Under the pieces are notes generated by a model. The model ran no database searches and was not told where the DNA came from. It saw only the letters and a list, made by a program, of their open reading frames with translations. This document shows positions 1 through 8,512 of a stretch of DNA of 64,000 bases, piece by piece. Origin of the DNA: Candidatus Amarolinea dominans (GTDB lineage Bacteria > Chloroflexota > Anaerolineae > SSC4 > Amarolineaceae); the NCBI GenBank assembly GCA_016719785.1, contig JADJYJ010000008.1, forward strand, positions 124,001-188,000. Direction: 5' to 3'. Made by a program: the position numbers and the translations under genes. Each line of letters starts with the position of its first letter. Position 1 is the stretch's first letter.

Positions 1-1302
1 GACCGTCAACATGGGCGGCGGTGTGGAGTAGAGGGAACAGGCGTCGGCCGAGCGCGGGCCGCCAGGCGTATCGGTGCCGCGGCCGTTGATCAGGTCAACC
101 ACTTCGCCCCAAATATCGGAGTAGGACTCGTTCAGCGCGCCGGGCTGCCACATGTAGATCAGGTTGTGCGTGTATTCGGTGTAGGCATGGCCCCACTCGT
201 GCGCCACCGTGTCGTCGCCGGTCACGCCAGTGCAGTAGTTGGTGGTGGTGCCGTTCCAGTTGGCGTTGGGACAGCTGATGCCAGGGTCGTCGTTGACCGT
301 TTCCATGACATGGCCCAGCGCGTCGTAGGAATCGCGGCCAAAGGCGTTCCAGAAAAGGTTGTAGGACTCGCCGGTGCCGTCAATCAGGTTGTTGATGTCC
401 GCCGCGTTGGGGCCGACATAGGGATACGGGTCGCCTTCCTGCCAGACAAGCTGACCGGGCGTGTAGCCGCCGTCATAGACGTTGCGACTGAGCGACTCAT
501 GGATGGCTGAGATGCGATCCACGATCTTGCCGGTGTGGGCATCCACATAGACGAACTCGCGCACGTCGCGGCCGTTGCTGACTTCCACCTCGTAGACCAG
601 GTGGCTGACGCCAACCACGCCCTCGGCCATGCCGGTGCGGAAGATGCGCAGGGTTTGGTTGGCCGCGGTGACATCGGCCGCGCCCACCGTGGTCACAGCG
701 ATGTTGCCGGCCCGGTCAGCGGTCAACGTTGGCGTCGCGCTGACGTTGATGGCTGGAATGAAGTAACCGTTGACGGTGCTCAGGCGTCCGCTGCCGTCGA
801 AGTGGACGTGCAAACGGCCGGCGAAGACCGGCACGCCCTGGTACACCTGGTCGAACGTCAGGTGCGCAAAGCCGTAAACATCGGTTTGTTGTTGGGTCAG
901 GCTGAGTTCGGCGCCGGCGTTGGTGATGCCAAAGACGCTGCCGTAAAGCGCGAAGTAAGCGTCGGCCTTGGCCGTCGCGCTGCCCGCGCCTTCGACGCCG
1001 GGGAGAGTTTGGCCGTCGGCCAGGCGCATGAAGCGGACGGCGCCCGTGGGACGGGCATAGCTGATTTCAACATTGCCGCCGGCATCGGCAGTGAGCCGCG
1101 CCACGCCGGCGGGGTCGAGCACGGGCGCTGCGGTTGAGGCTGGCGTCGCGAGGGTTGTGGCATTCAGCAGGGCATTCAAGCTGTTGTTGGACACGGGACG
1201 AGCTTCTGGCAACGGAATAGCCAGGGCGCTGCTGACCAGGCCTAAGAGCAAAGAGATGGCCGCGATCAGCGTGATGGCGCGATACATGGACTTGTGAGCC
1301 AT
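1..1302 (-). CDS. Secreted M4 (thermolysin-family) metallopeptidase, N-terminal part
   Basis: Zinc endopeptidase precursor for the cell exterior, cut by the window edge (434 codons present, no stop). The protein starts with a signal peptide of about 28 residues (MAHKSMYRAITLIAAISLLLG...ALA). A long propeptide of the FTP/PepSY type follows, then the catalytic domain. The zinc motif HEWGH is at residues 368-372 and the third ligand lies in NESYSD (E392), the pattern of family M4. The start is ATG at 1302-1300, preceded by a strong AGGAGG eight bases upstream. It is the only gene on this side of the 1303-1682 gap and appears monocistronic. The missing C-terminus should hold the rest of the alpha-helical catalytic half and perhaps sorting or binding repeats. 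The family call is firm; substrate is unknown. Confidence 0.9.
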   Translation of the reverse strand, partial: MAHKSMYRAITLIAAISLLLGLVSSALAIPLPEARPVSNNSLNALLNATTLATPASTAAPVLDPAGVARLTADAGGNVEISYARPTGAVRFMRLADGQTLPGVEGAGSATAKADAYFALYGSVFGITNAGAELSLTQQQTDVYGFAHLTFDQVYQGVPVFAGRLHVHFDGSGRLSTVNGYFIPAINVSATPTLTADRAGNIAVTTVGAADVTAANQTLRIFRTGMAEGVVGVSHLVYEVEVSNGRDVREFVYVDAHTGKIVDRISAIHESLSRNVYDGGYTPGQLVWQEGDPYPYVGPNAADINNLIDGTGESYNLFWNAFGRDSYDALGHVMETVNDDPGISCPNANWNGTTTNYCTGVTGDDTVAHEWGHAYTEYTHNLIYMWQPGALNESYSDIWGEVVDLINGRGTDTPGGPRSADACSLYSTPPPMLTV

Positions 1303-1682
1303 TGCAATCCTCCTGAATCGAATCAGATGTGAACGCGAAAATGGATTAGCAGAGGGTGCCGCTTTGAGATGACGGGTTGCAGCGGGGATGACCAACCTCC
1401 TTTCGGGTACAGCGCTCTGGTCGGCAATTTTACAGGGCTTGTCAGAGAATAGGTTGCCGCTTCAGTTCTGGCAGAACATGGTCACACGAACAGGATATTG
1501 TGTTTGTTGACAAGCCCGTGGAGTCAACAAAGAAGGCGTCAGGCGGGTGCTACCGGATAAGCGGACATGAAACGAACTGGGACACGAGAGCAACAACAGG
1601 CGTACCGACCATAACCGGTGCGTCTATTTTAGCGACAAAACAGGGGGGTGTCAAGAACGGCGGCGAGAAAGCCAGAATCGGC
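1303..1682. other. Intergenic gap between tyrS 3' end and M4 peptidase 5' end
   Basis: About 380 bases with no convincing gene. It should contain the promoter of the M4 peptidase gene and the tyrS terminator. I see only a weak hairpin candidate just after the tyrS stop (AGCC...GGCT followed by TTTCT on the minus strand) and no clear sigma-70 promoter. The short ORFs here have no RBS or recognisable domains. Confidence 0.5.
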
Positions 1683-2918
1683 TTAGCCGACCAGCCTGAC
1701 AAAATGACGGCGGCCGACCTGTAGGATGCGGCTGCCAGCGGCGCCCAGGTCAATCACGGTTTCGATCTGCTCCAGGCGCTGTCCGTCCAGTTTGATGCCG
1801 CCCTGCGCCAGGAGGCGGCGCCCTTCGCCGCGGCTGGCCGTCAGCCCGGCGGCCTGCAGGAGGTCGAGCAGGGCCAGCGGCCCGCTCATGACAAACTCCG
1901 GCATGTCGGCCGGCAGCTCGCGTTCCTGGAAGACGGTGCGGAAATGGGCTTCGGCTTCCTGAGCGGCGTCCGCGCCGTGAAAAATTTCGACAATCTCGAA
2001 GGCCAGCTTCATCTTGACGTCGCGCGGATGGGCCGCGCCGGTCGCCAGGTCATCTTCGAGCCGCTTGATCTGCGCCGGCGTCCAGCGCGTGACCAGGTTC
2101 ATGAAGTTGCTCATGGCGTGGTCAGGAATGGACATCACCTTGCCGTACATCTGCGCCGGCGGCTCGCTGATGCCAATGGCGTTGCCGGTGGACTTGCTCA
2201 TGCGCAGATGCCCATCGGTGCCCACTAAGATCGGCAGGGTGATGGCAACCTGGGGGCGCTGGTTGGCCCCTTCGGCCAGTTTGCGGCCGGCCATCAGGTT
2301 GAAGAGCTGGTCCGTACCGCCGACCTGCACATCGGTCTGCAGCGCCAGCGCGTCATAGCCCTGCATCAGCGCGTAGAAGAACTCGTGCAGCCAGATGGCG
2401 TCGCCGTTGGCAAAGCGTTTGGCGAAATTGTCACGCGCCAGGAACTGCTGCACGGTGAAGTTTGCGGCCAGGCGAATGACATCGGCAAAACTCAGCGGCG
2501 CCAGCCATTCGGCGTTGAAGCGGATGCTGGTTTTCTCCGAATCCAGAACCTTGAAGGCCTGGGCGGTGTAGGTGGCGGCGTTGGCGGCTACCTGTTCAGG
2601 CGTGAGTTGTTTGCGCGCTCCTTCTTTGTCGGACGGATCCCCGATCAGGCTGGTGAAGTTACCGATGAGAAAGGTACACTCATGGCCCAGCTCCTGGAAC
2701 TGGCGCAGCTTGCGCATGGGGACCGTGTGCCCCAGGTGAATATCGGGCGCGGACGGGTCCACACCCAGGTAGACCTTGAGCGGTCGCTTCGTCTGCTGCG
2801 ATTCCAGCAGGCGCACGCGCAGTTCCTTTTCCATGTTGGCAAACGTTTGCGCGTCGCCAAAATCGGCCCCACGCATCAGAATCGCGACTTGTTCATCAAT
2901 ACTAAGATTCGTTTTCAT
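1683..2918 (-). CDS. tyrS: Tyrosyl-tRNA synthetase
   Basis: Class I aminoacyl-tRNA synthetase that charges tRNA-Tyr. With the ATG at 2918 the protein has 411 residues, starting MKTNLSIDEQVAILMRG. The ATP-binding signature HLGHT follows VDPSAPDI, the second signature is RMSKSTGN, and the C-terminal 60 residues form an S4 RNA-binding domain (LLQAAGLTASRGEGRRLLAQGG). This matches the TyrZ-like bacterial group of about 400-430 residues. The frame stays open upstream to 3086, which would add 56 residues of MDGIDS repeats encoded by an 18-bp tandem repeat. Those residues are not part of the family and I exclude them, although no good Shine-Dalgarno precedes 2918. A possible -10 (TATAAT, minus strand, 3151-3146) lies upstream of the repeat. 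Confidence 0.95.
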   Translation of the reverse strand: MKTNLSIDEQVAILMRGADFGDAQTFANMEKELRVRLLESQQTKRPLKVYLGVDPSAPDIHLGHTVPMRKLRQFQELGHECTFLIGNFTSLIGDPSDKEGARKQLTPEQVAANAATYTAQAFKVLDSEKTSIRFNAEWLAPLSFADVIRLAANFTVQQFLARDNFAKRFANGDAIWLHEFFYALMQGYDALALQTDVQVGGTDQLFNLMAGRKLAEGANQRPQVAITLPILVGTDGHLRMSKSTGNAIGISEPPAQMYGKVMSIPDHAMSNFMNLVTRWTPAQIKRLEDDLATGAAHPRDVKMKLAFEIVEIFHGADAAQEAEAHFRTVFQERELPADMPEFVMSGPLALLDLLQAAGLTASRGEGRRLLAQGGIKLDGQRLEQIETVIDLGAAGSRILQVGRRHFVRLVG

Positions 2919-2929
2919 ATCATTCATAC

Positions 2930-3085
2930 TACCCATGCCATCCATACTATCTATGCCATCCATACTATCTATACCACCATCTATGCTATCTATACCATCC
3001 ATCATACTATCTATACCATCCATGCTATCTATACCATCCATACTATCTATACCATCCATGCTATCTATACCATCCATACCCGCCA
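2930..3085 (-). repeat. 18-bp tandem repeat at the 5' end of tyrS
   Basis: About eight copies of ATGGATGGTATAGATAGT (minus strand), some degenerate, one 3 bp longer. The unit is a multiple of three and stays in frame with tyrS, encoding MDGIDS repeats if translated. It sits between the putative promoter and the likely tyrS start. Confidence 0.9.
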
Positions 3086-3238
3086 TGCCATCCGCCGAGA
3101 CTGCAAATTTTGATCACCGGTGTTCACGTCACACCGACGAATGCCATTATAATGCATATCTGGCACATTTGCGAACGAAGGTGCGTCGCACCTGCAGTTC
3201 CAAATGTAGCCATCCATGTGACTGGCCAGCGCCGGGCC

Positions 3239-3322
3239 GCGTCCCTACGGGACGACGGGTGTGGGGGGCATCGCTAAGGTCAGGGCGTCCCTACGGGACG
3301 ACGGGTGTGGGGGGCATCGCTC
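3239..3322. repeat. Two 37-bp direct repeats with internal palindrome
   Basis: An identical 37-base stretch starting GCGTCCCTACGGGACGACGG occurs at 3239 and again at 3285 (46-bp period). Each copy contains CGTCCCTACGGGACG, a perfect palindrome-like core, and a related GCGCCCCGTAGGGGCGCC follows at about 3336. This looks like a REP-type intergenic element. The whole stretch 3086-3647 has no convincing gene; a candidate promoter for the next gene is TTGGCG (3589) and TAAAAT (3613) with an 18-bp spacer. Confidence 0.75.
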
Positions 3323-3647
3323 GCTCAAGTCAAGGCGCCCCGTAGGGGCGCCGCATTTCCAAATGTAGCTTTCCAACGCCCACAATCCCTCTTGCTGCCC
3401 ACCTATCTCGGGGATTTTGGGCCAAAACCGCCCGAACGAGGAACGCAGGCCCATTTACGGGCAGCCATTCCGTTCACATTCGGAATTCCTGGCGTCGCAC
3501 CTGGGACATGAGTTGACGGAGTGTGTACGATGTGTGAAAAAAACGTGTGATGCGGCCCTGGAAATACGGTTATCTTTAGGGACAGGCGTTGGCGCATCGC
3601 GCGGGCTTGGGGTAAAATAGCCTCACCCGATAGAAAGGCCAAGGTAG

Positions 3648-4430
3648 ATGTCAGAACAACTCATTTCTTTCCAAAATCAGGGACAGACGCTGTTTGGGAT
3701 GATTCACATTCCGCCCGGCGCCGGTCCCTTTCCGGCCGTGCTGATCTTTCATGGCTTCACGGCCGATCGCAACGAGCATCATTTTCTCCTGGTCAAGGCG
3801 GCGCGGGCGTTGATGGCGGCGGGCTTTGTGGTTTTGCGCTTCGATTTCCGCGGCTCCGGCGAGAGCGAGGGCGATTTCAGCCAGGTGACCATCGAAGGGG
3901 AGATCAGCGACGGCTTGGCCGCCCGCGCCTGGCTGCGCGGTCATCCCGCGGTTGATCCAGATCTCGTCGGTGTCTGCGGCATCAGCGTGGGCGGCGCGGT
4001 GGCCGCGTGCCTGGCCGGCCGCACGCAAGACGTGCCGTCGTTGGTGTTATGGGCGCCGGTGGGCGATCCCGCGCGGGTTTTCAGCCAGGCCGGCAGCGGC
4101 AGCGGCAGCGGCTTTGCGCCGGTACCCGTGGAGGGAGGCATGGACATCGGCGGGCTGATTGTGGGGCAGGGCATGATTGCCGATGTGCTACGCCTGCGAC
4201 CGACCGCAGAGGTGGTCGGTCATCCCGGCGCCGTTTTGGTCATCCAGGGCACGGCCGATCAGACCGTGCCGCCGTACAATGGCGAGATGTACCGGGAGGC
4301 GCTGGGCGAGCGCTGCACCCTGGTGTGGATCGAAGGCGCCGATCACACCTTTTCCCGGACCTGGTGGGAGCAGGAGGTGATTCGCCTCACCGTGGCGCAT
4401 TTCCGCGGCCAATTGGCGCCGGCTGCATGA
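3648..4430 (+). CDS. Alpha/beta hydrolase (serine hydrolase, dienelactone-hydrolase-like)
   Basis: 260-residue cytoplasmic hydrolase without signal peptide. The oxyanion region is VLIFHGFTADRNEHH, the nucleophile elbow is GISVGG, the acid lies in GTADQTVPP and the catalytic histidine in GADHTFS, so the triad is complete and ordered as in the family. It is of the compact peptidase S9/BAAT-like esterase group; substrate cannot be told. Translation is coupled to larA: its TGA overlaps the larA ATG (ATGA at 4427-4430), so the two form an operon. A glycine/serine run (GSGSGSG) occurs in the lid region. Confidence 0.85.
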   Translation: MSEQLISFQNQGQTLFGMIHIPPGAGPFPAVLIFHGFTADRNEHHFLLVKAARALMAAGFVVLRFDFRGSGESEGDFSQVTIEGEISDGLAARAWLRGHPAVDPDLVGVCGISVGGAVAACLAGRTQDVPSLVLWAPVGDPARVFSQAGSGSGSGFAPVPVEGGMDIGGLIVGQGMIADVLRLRPTAEVVGHPGAVLVIQGTADQTVPPYNGEMYREALGERCTLVWIEGADHTFSRTWWEQEVIRLTVAHFRGQLAPAA

Positions 4431-5710
4431 ACTACCAGGTCCCGTTTGGCCGCGGCAGCTTGAGCTTTGCGCCGCCTGCGGGCATGACCCTCGATGTCAT
4501 CGCTGCGCCCACGCCCGCGCCCTTGCCTGACTTTCCCGCCGCACTGGCATCTGCCTTGCGCCATCCCCTGGGCGCGCCGCCGCTGCGTGACCTGGCGTGG
4601 CCTGGCGCGCAGGTTTGCCTGGTCTTCACCGATGCCACGCGCACCTGCCCGGATGATGTGCTGGCGCTGGCGCTGCTGGCCGAGCTGCACGCCGCGGGGG
4701 CGCCGGATGCCCACATCACCCTGCTCTGCGCCACGGGCCTGCATCGCGCCAGCACGCTGGCTGAAAAAACGGCCAAACTGGGCGCGGACATCGTGGCCCG
4801 CTATCGCATCGTGGATCATGATGCGCAACAGGACGTGGTGAGCCTGGGTCAAAGCGAGCACGGCATCCCTTTGACGGTCAACCGCCTGGCCGCGGCGGCC
4901 GATCTGCTGCTTGCCACCGGCGTCGTTGAACCGCATCAATACGCGGGGTTCAGCGGCGGCAGCAAAACAGTGGCGGTGGGGGTGGCCGGCGAACCAACGA
5001 TTGCCTACACGCACGGCCCGGCCATGCTCGATCAGGCCGGTGTGCGCTTGGGCAATCTGCACGACAACCCGTTTCAGGCGGCGGTGCGTGAGGCCGGTCG
5101 TCGAGCCGGATTGCGCTTTGTGCTCAACGTGGCCCTCACGGACGACGGCCAGCCCTGGGCGGTGGCCGCCGGCGCCCCCGATGCCGTTCACGATCACCTG
5201 GGCGCGCAGGCGCAGCGCGCCAGCGGAGTCACGGTGACGACGCCCTACGACGTGATCATTGCCGGCGTGGGCTTTCCCAAGGATCAGAATTTTTACCAGG
5301 CCAGCCGGGCCGCGACCTACGTGGCCCTCACCGCACGTCCTGCGCTGGCTCCGGGCGGGGTCATCATCCTGCCGGCGCCGTGCCCGGAGGGCATCGGTCA
5401 GGGCACGGGCGAGCAGCGCTTTGCCGAGATCATGCGGGCTGGCGCGGATCGGCCGGCGCATCTGCTGAATGAGCTACGCGCACGGGGCTTTCCGCCGGGC
5501 GCACAGCGCGCCTACATACTGGCGCAGGTGCTTGAGCGGCATCCGGTGGTGGTTGTCGGCGCTCTCTGCCCTGAGGAGATTGCGGCGTGTCACCTCACGG
5601 CTTTTGCCACCATCGAAACAGCGCTGGTGTGGGCGCAGACGCATCTCGGCCGGCCTCTACGCGTGGCTCTCGTTCCGCACACGCTGACGACGGTGTTGAC
5701 CGTAGGGTAA
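4427..5710 (+). CDS. larA: Nickel-dependent lactate racemase family protein
   Basis: 427 residues. LarA enzymes racemise lactate or related 2-hydroxyacids using a covalently bound nickel-pincer nucleotide. Family signatures are visible: TDATRTCP near residue 65, the TGLHR loop, DHDA, and GVVEPHQYAGFSGGSKTV, whose lysine corresponds to the cofactor-attachment region. The C-terminal half has GFPKDQNFYQASRA and PCPEGIGQG, also typical. The start is the ATG overlapping the hydrolase stop; a longer in-frame reading upstream is only the shadow of the hydrolase. Two cofactor-synthesis genes, larE and larB, lie 22 kb away on the other strand; larC is not in the window. LarA homologues act on several hydroxyacids, so lactate is not certain. 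Confidence 0.88.
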   Translation: MNYQVPFGRGSLSFAPPAGMTLDVIAAPTPAPLPDFPAALASALRHPLGAPPLRDLAWPGAQVCLVFTDATRTCPDDVLALALLAELHAAGAPDAHITLLCATGLHRASTLAEKTAKLGADIVARYRIVDHDAQQDVVSLGQSEHGIPLTVNRLAAAADLLLATGVVEPHQYAGFSGGSKTVAVGVAGEPTIAYTHGPAMLDQAGVRLGNLHDNPFQAAVREAGRRAGLRFVLNVALTDDGQPWAVAAGAPDAVHDHLGAQAQRASGVTVTTPYDVIIAGVGFPKDQNFYQASRAATYVALTARPALAPGGVIILPAPCPEGIGQGTGEQRFAEIMRAGADRPAHLLNELRARGFPPGAQRAYILAQVLERHPVVVVGALCPEEIAACHLTAFATIETALVWAQTHLGRPLRVALVPHTLTTVLTVG

Positions 5711-5744
5711 TTTTCTGATTTCGCCAGGTTCGGCCTCCTGGCGG

Positions 5745-5862
5745 GAGGATGTTGTCACGCCGGAGTCGTGACCTACGGAGGAGGGCGTTGTCACGCCGGA
5801 GTCGTGACCTACGGAGGAGGGCGTTGTCACGCCGGAGTCGTGACCTGGCGGGAGGGCGTTGT
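5745..5862. repeat. Three 36-bp tandem units with GTCACG...CGTGAC palindrome
   Basis: GTCACGCCGGAGTCGTGAC begins at 5754, 5790 and 5826, an exact 36-bp period; units are joined by CTACGGAGGAGGGCGTT. Each unit can fold on itself (GTCACG pairs with CGTGAC). There are no spacers, so this is not CRISPR. It lies between the convergent larA and DedA genes and may act as a bidirectional terminator. Confidence 0.9.
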
Positions 5863-5867
5863 CAGGC

Positions 5868-6494
5868 TTAGCCAGTGGGTGTGGTGGTTGAAGGAACGGC
5901 GGGCTGATGGGCCGATTGCCAGAGCCGCCAGCCAAAGAAGATCGCGCCCGCGACGCCAATGACGACCCAGGTGATGTCGCCCATGGTGGCGCTGATAGCC
6001 TCTACCCGGTCGCTGAAGAACTTACCGAGCATGATGTAAAGGGTGACCCACAACGTCTCGCCGACGATATCCCAAGCCAGGAAGGTGAGGTAGGAAAAGC
6101 GGGTGATGCCGCAGGTCAGGTTGAGCGCCGGGCCGAGCGGCGTCAACAGCCAGCGGGTCAGAAACACGCTGAGGCCGCCCCAGCGGGCGACGGTGGCGGC
6201 GGCTTGCGCCATCCGTTTGTCGCCGCCCAATCGGTTCGTGACGAGGGCCACCACGCGTGGTCCACTCCAGCGCCCGATGGCGTAGCCCAGTTGATCTCCG
6301 AGCACCGCGGCCAGGCTGATCACCGGCACCACGGTCAGCAGGTCCAGGTCGCCCTGATCCACGAACGAACCAACCACAATCAGCAGCAGCGTCACCGGCA
6401 GGGGCAGGCCGACGGCCGCCAGGGCTGCGAAGATGAACAGCGCGGGCAGGCCGTAGGTGGAGAAAGCCAGCAGGAGCGTTTCCGACAGGCTCAT
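5868..6494 (-). CDS. DedA-family (VTT domain) membrane protein
   Basis: 208-residue integral membrane protein. Hydrophobic segments are at about residues 8-28 and 35-60, 125-150 and 165-190, with the conserved DedA features GDQLGYAIGRWSG, FLTRWLLTPLGPALNLTCGITR and FLAWDIVGETLW. DedA proteins are implicated in lipid scrambling (undecaprenyl phosphate or phospholipid transport) and membrane homeostasis. The gene overlaps the stop of the upstream small membrane protein by four bases (ATGA, 6491-6494), so the two are co-translated. Confidence 0.88.
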   Translation of the reverse strand: MSLSETLLLAFSTYGLPALFIFAALAAVGLPLPVTLLLIVVGSFVDQGDLDLLTVVPVISLAAVLGDQLGYAIGRWSGPRVVALVTNRLGGDKRMAQAAATVARWGGLSVFLTRWLLTPLGPALNLTCGITRFSYLTFLAWDIVGETLWVTLYIMLGKFFSDRVEAISATMGDITWVVIGVAGAIFFGWRLWQSAHQPAVPSTTTPTG

Positions 6495-6892
6495 GGTGCG
6501 CGCCTCGGCTCAAGCCCGAACAGGCGCTGCAGAAGCGACGGAGGGTGCTGCGGCTCTGCGGTCTGCAGCGCTGATGTGGGGTTGGCCGCGCGATAGGCGG
6601 TGATGGCCTGGTTGAGGATTGCGATGAGATCGTTCACCGGCCGCTTCTGCTCCGCGGCCACGGCGCTGAGCGGGCGATGGTCGGAGCGCGCCGGCAGGCC
6701 GAGCGTCTCCAGGAGGACCGTGGGTGGCACGCGGTAGGAGCGGGCGATGTAGCCAACGCTCATCCAGGGTTGGATGGTCTCATCCACCAACGGTCGCGGG
6801 GCGTGACGGAAAGCGCGGGCGGCGAAGATGAAGATGATCAGGAGGGAAAGCAGCAGTCCCAACAACAGCCTGGCGCGGCGTGATAGATTCAC
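6491..6892 (-). CDS. Small membrane-anchored protein of unknown function, DedA partner
   Basis: 133 residues: one N-terminal transmembrane helix (ARLLLGLLLSLLIIFIFAARAF) and an outside domain of about 100 residues. That domain has two related helical motifs, PWMSVGYIARSYRVPPTVLLETLGLP and PLSAVAAEQKRPVNDLIAILN. They resemble the short 'PWMT...IA..YGV....LL..LGLP' module found at the ends of some membrane oxidoreductase subunits; that resemblance is from memory, not a search. The upstream gene in a two-gene operon with DedA. Confidence 0.7.
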   Translation of the reverse strand: MNLSRRARLLLGLLLSLLIIFIFAARAFRHAPRPLVDETIQPWMSVGYIARSYRVPPTVLLETLGLPARSDHRPLSAVAAEQKRPVNDLIAILNQAITAYRAANPTSALQTAEPQHPPSLLQRLFGLEPRRAP

Positions 6893-6914
6893 AGGCGAAA
6901 CTCCTCTCGCCTGA

Positions 6915-7751
6915 TTATATCATGTCAAGACTCAAATCCCATAGGCGGCCGGCGATGTCGGTGTCGTAGGATGCTTGGGTCGAGGGGGTGATCTTGCTAT
7001 GCGAGAAATACTTGCCGGTCACGCCCTCGACGGCCGGCGCCGAAGCCAGGAAAACGCTGGTCTGTGCGCCTTTTTCTGGGCTGATCGCGGCCAACCTCTG
7101 GATGCTCTTCATCACAAGGTTCATCAGGGTGCCGTTGTTGAGGCCGAACCTGGTTGCGACAAAGCCAGGATGAAGCGCATTGGCGGTGACGCCGGTATCC
7201 TTGAGCCGCCGCGCCAGTTCGTAAGTGAACATAACGTTTGCCAGCTTCGAATGGGCATACGGCCTCCAACCCTGACCATAGCCCTGTTCGAACTCGACAT
7301 CCTGCAGGTTGAGGCTGCTGCCCTGGTGCGCATCGGAGGAGACGTTGACGATGCGGCTGGGCGCGCTGGCCTTGAGCATGTCGAGCAGCTCGTTGGTGAG
7401 TACGAAGTAATTGAGATGGTTGAGCGCCCACGTCATCTCACGACCTTCGGCGGTTTGCTGACGTCTGGCAAAATAGCCGCCCGCGTTGTTGATCAGCACA
7501 TCCAGCCGAGGATAGCGGCGCTTGAACTCGGCCGCCACCTGCCGCACCTGCCGCACCTGAGATAGGTCGGCGACGAGGAAATCAACGTTTTGATTCCCGG
7601 TGGCCTGCTTTATTTCTTGAGTCACGGCCGCGGTCTTTTGCGCATTGCGCCCCACGCCGACCACCGTCGCTCCCATACGCGCCAGCGTGATCGCCGTGAC
7701 CTTGCCGATCCCATCGGTAGCGCCTGTCACCAGGCAGATTTTATCTTTCAT
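6915..7751 (-). CDS. Short-chain dehydrogenase/reductase (retinol-dehydrogenase-like)
   Basis: 278 residues from the ATG at 7751, chosen because GAGG precedes it by four bases and because MKDKICLVTGATDGIGK is the usual SDR start; an upstream in-frame ATG gives a poor 18-residue extension. TGATDGIG is the Rossmann NAD(P) motif, NNAGG the structural motif, and YAHSK the catalytic YxxxK, with a serine in NVSSDAHQ. The LTNELLDML and NALHPGFVATRFG segments are typical of the RDH/WW-oxidoreductase-like classical SDRs. NADP(H) preference is plausible (GVGRNAQK after beta-2). Substrate unknown. Confidence 0.85.
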   Translation of the reverse strand: MKDKICLVTGATDGIGKVTAITLARMGATVVGVGRNAQKTAAVTQEIKQATGNQNVDFLVADLSQVRQVRQVAAEFKRRYPRLDVLINNAGGYFARRQQTAEGREMTWALNHLNYFVLTNELLDMLKASAPSRIVNVSSDAHQGSSLNLQDVEFEQGYGQGWRPYAHSKLANVMFTYELARRLKDTGVTANALHPGFVATRFGLNNGTLMNLVMKSIQRLAAISPEKGAQTSVFLASAPAVEGVTGKYFSHSKITPSTQASYDTDIAGRLWDLSLDMI

Positions 7752-7851
7752 GTCAACCTCGTTCGTTGTCCAATCTCGTTTTGATGCGCCGGCAAGGTGC
7801 ATCATTCATTTTATCAGACGTCCCCGTGGCCATTCTCGTCACCGGGGTGGG

Positions 7852-7902
7852 GGCAGGCCTTGCGCCTGCCCTGGGCGACTGGGCGACCGCAAGGAATCGC
7901 CC
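7852..7902. repeat. REP-like element (two small hairpins), copy 1
   Basis: GGCAGGC-CTTGC-GCCTGCC at 7852-7870 followed by GGGCGA...TCGCCC at 7881-7902. A closely related string (GGCCTTGCGCCTGCCC, then GGGCGACCGCAAGG) recurs at 18250-18290, so this is a dispersed intergenic repeat. Confidence 0.7.
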
Positions 7903-7986
7903 CTACTGTCAGGCCGCGGCGGTCTGGTAGATAATCGCCTCGCGTAGCGGCCAGGTTGGCTGCCGCAGGAGGAGAGGGAGGAAACC

Positions 7987-8478
7987 ATGCATATAAGCGA
8001 TATTCTGATGTACGGACACCTGACGGTGCAGCGCACCGTGGAGACATTCCCGGCCGCGGAAGTTGGCACGGCCGGCGCGTGTGGCTATTGGTCGGTCAAG
8101 GACCTGGTGGCCCATCTTGGCTCGTATGAGCTGGTGTTGGTGGATATTCTCGACGGGTTCATCAACCCCGGCAGCCCGACGCCGCATCTGGAAGCGTTCA
8201 TCCGGCCCGACTACAACTTCAACGACGAGCAGGTGAACCAGCGCCAGGGCATGACCTTTGCGGAGGTCTACGCCGAGTATCAGGCCGCCCACGCACAGGT
8301 GCGCGACCTGGCGGCGCAGATTCCGGCTGATCTGTGGCAGCAGAGCGGCGCGCTGGCCTGGTATGGCGCGGCATACGACCTGGAGGATTTCATCGTCTAC
8401 ACCTACTACGGTCACAAGCGCGAGCACTGCGGCCAGATTGCCACCTTCAGCGACCAGTTCAAAGGACGGCCTCAGTAG
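7987..8478 (+). CDS. DinB-superfamily protein
   Basis: 163 residues forming a four-helix bundle of the DinB/YfiT/MDMPI type. The metal-binding pattern is present: histidine in WSVKDLVAHLGSYE near residue 43 and two histidines in YYGHKREHCGQI near the C-terminus. Members are thiol-dependent (bacillithiol or mycothiol) transferases or simple metal-binding hydrolases; nothing here decides which. A good RBS (GGAGAGGGAGGAAACC) precedes the ATG. Confidence 0.75.
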   Translation: MHISDILMYGHLTVQRTVETFPAAEVGTAGACGYWSVKDLVAHLGSYELVLVDILDGFINPGSPTPHLEAFIRPDYNFNDEQVNQRQGMTFAEVYAEYQAAHAQVRDLAAQIPADLWQQSGALAWYGAAYDLEDFIVYTYYGHKREHCGQIATFSDQFKGRPQ

Positions 8479-8512
8479 TTCGTTCTGAACGCCGCACTGC
8501 GCGCAGGAGTTT

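Noticed and set aside
2930..3085. CRISPR array or coding start of tyrS in the repeat
   Set aside because: 18-bp unit without spacers; MDGIDS repeats are foreign to TyrRS, so the start was placed at 2918.
5745..5862. CRISPR array
   Set aside because: 36-bp units are directly adjacent with identical content and no unique spacers; no cas genes in the window.
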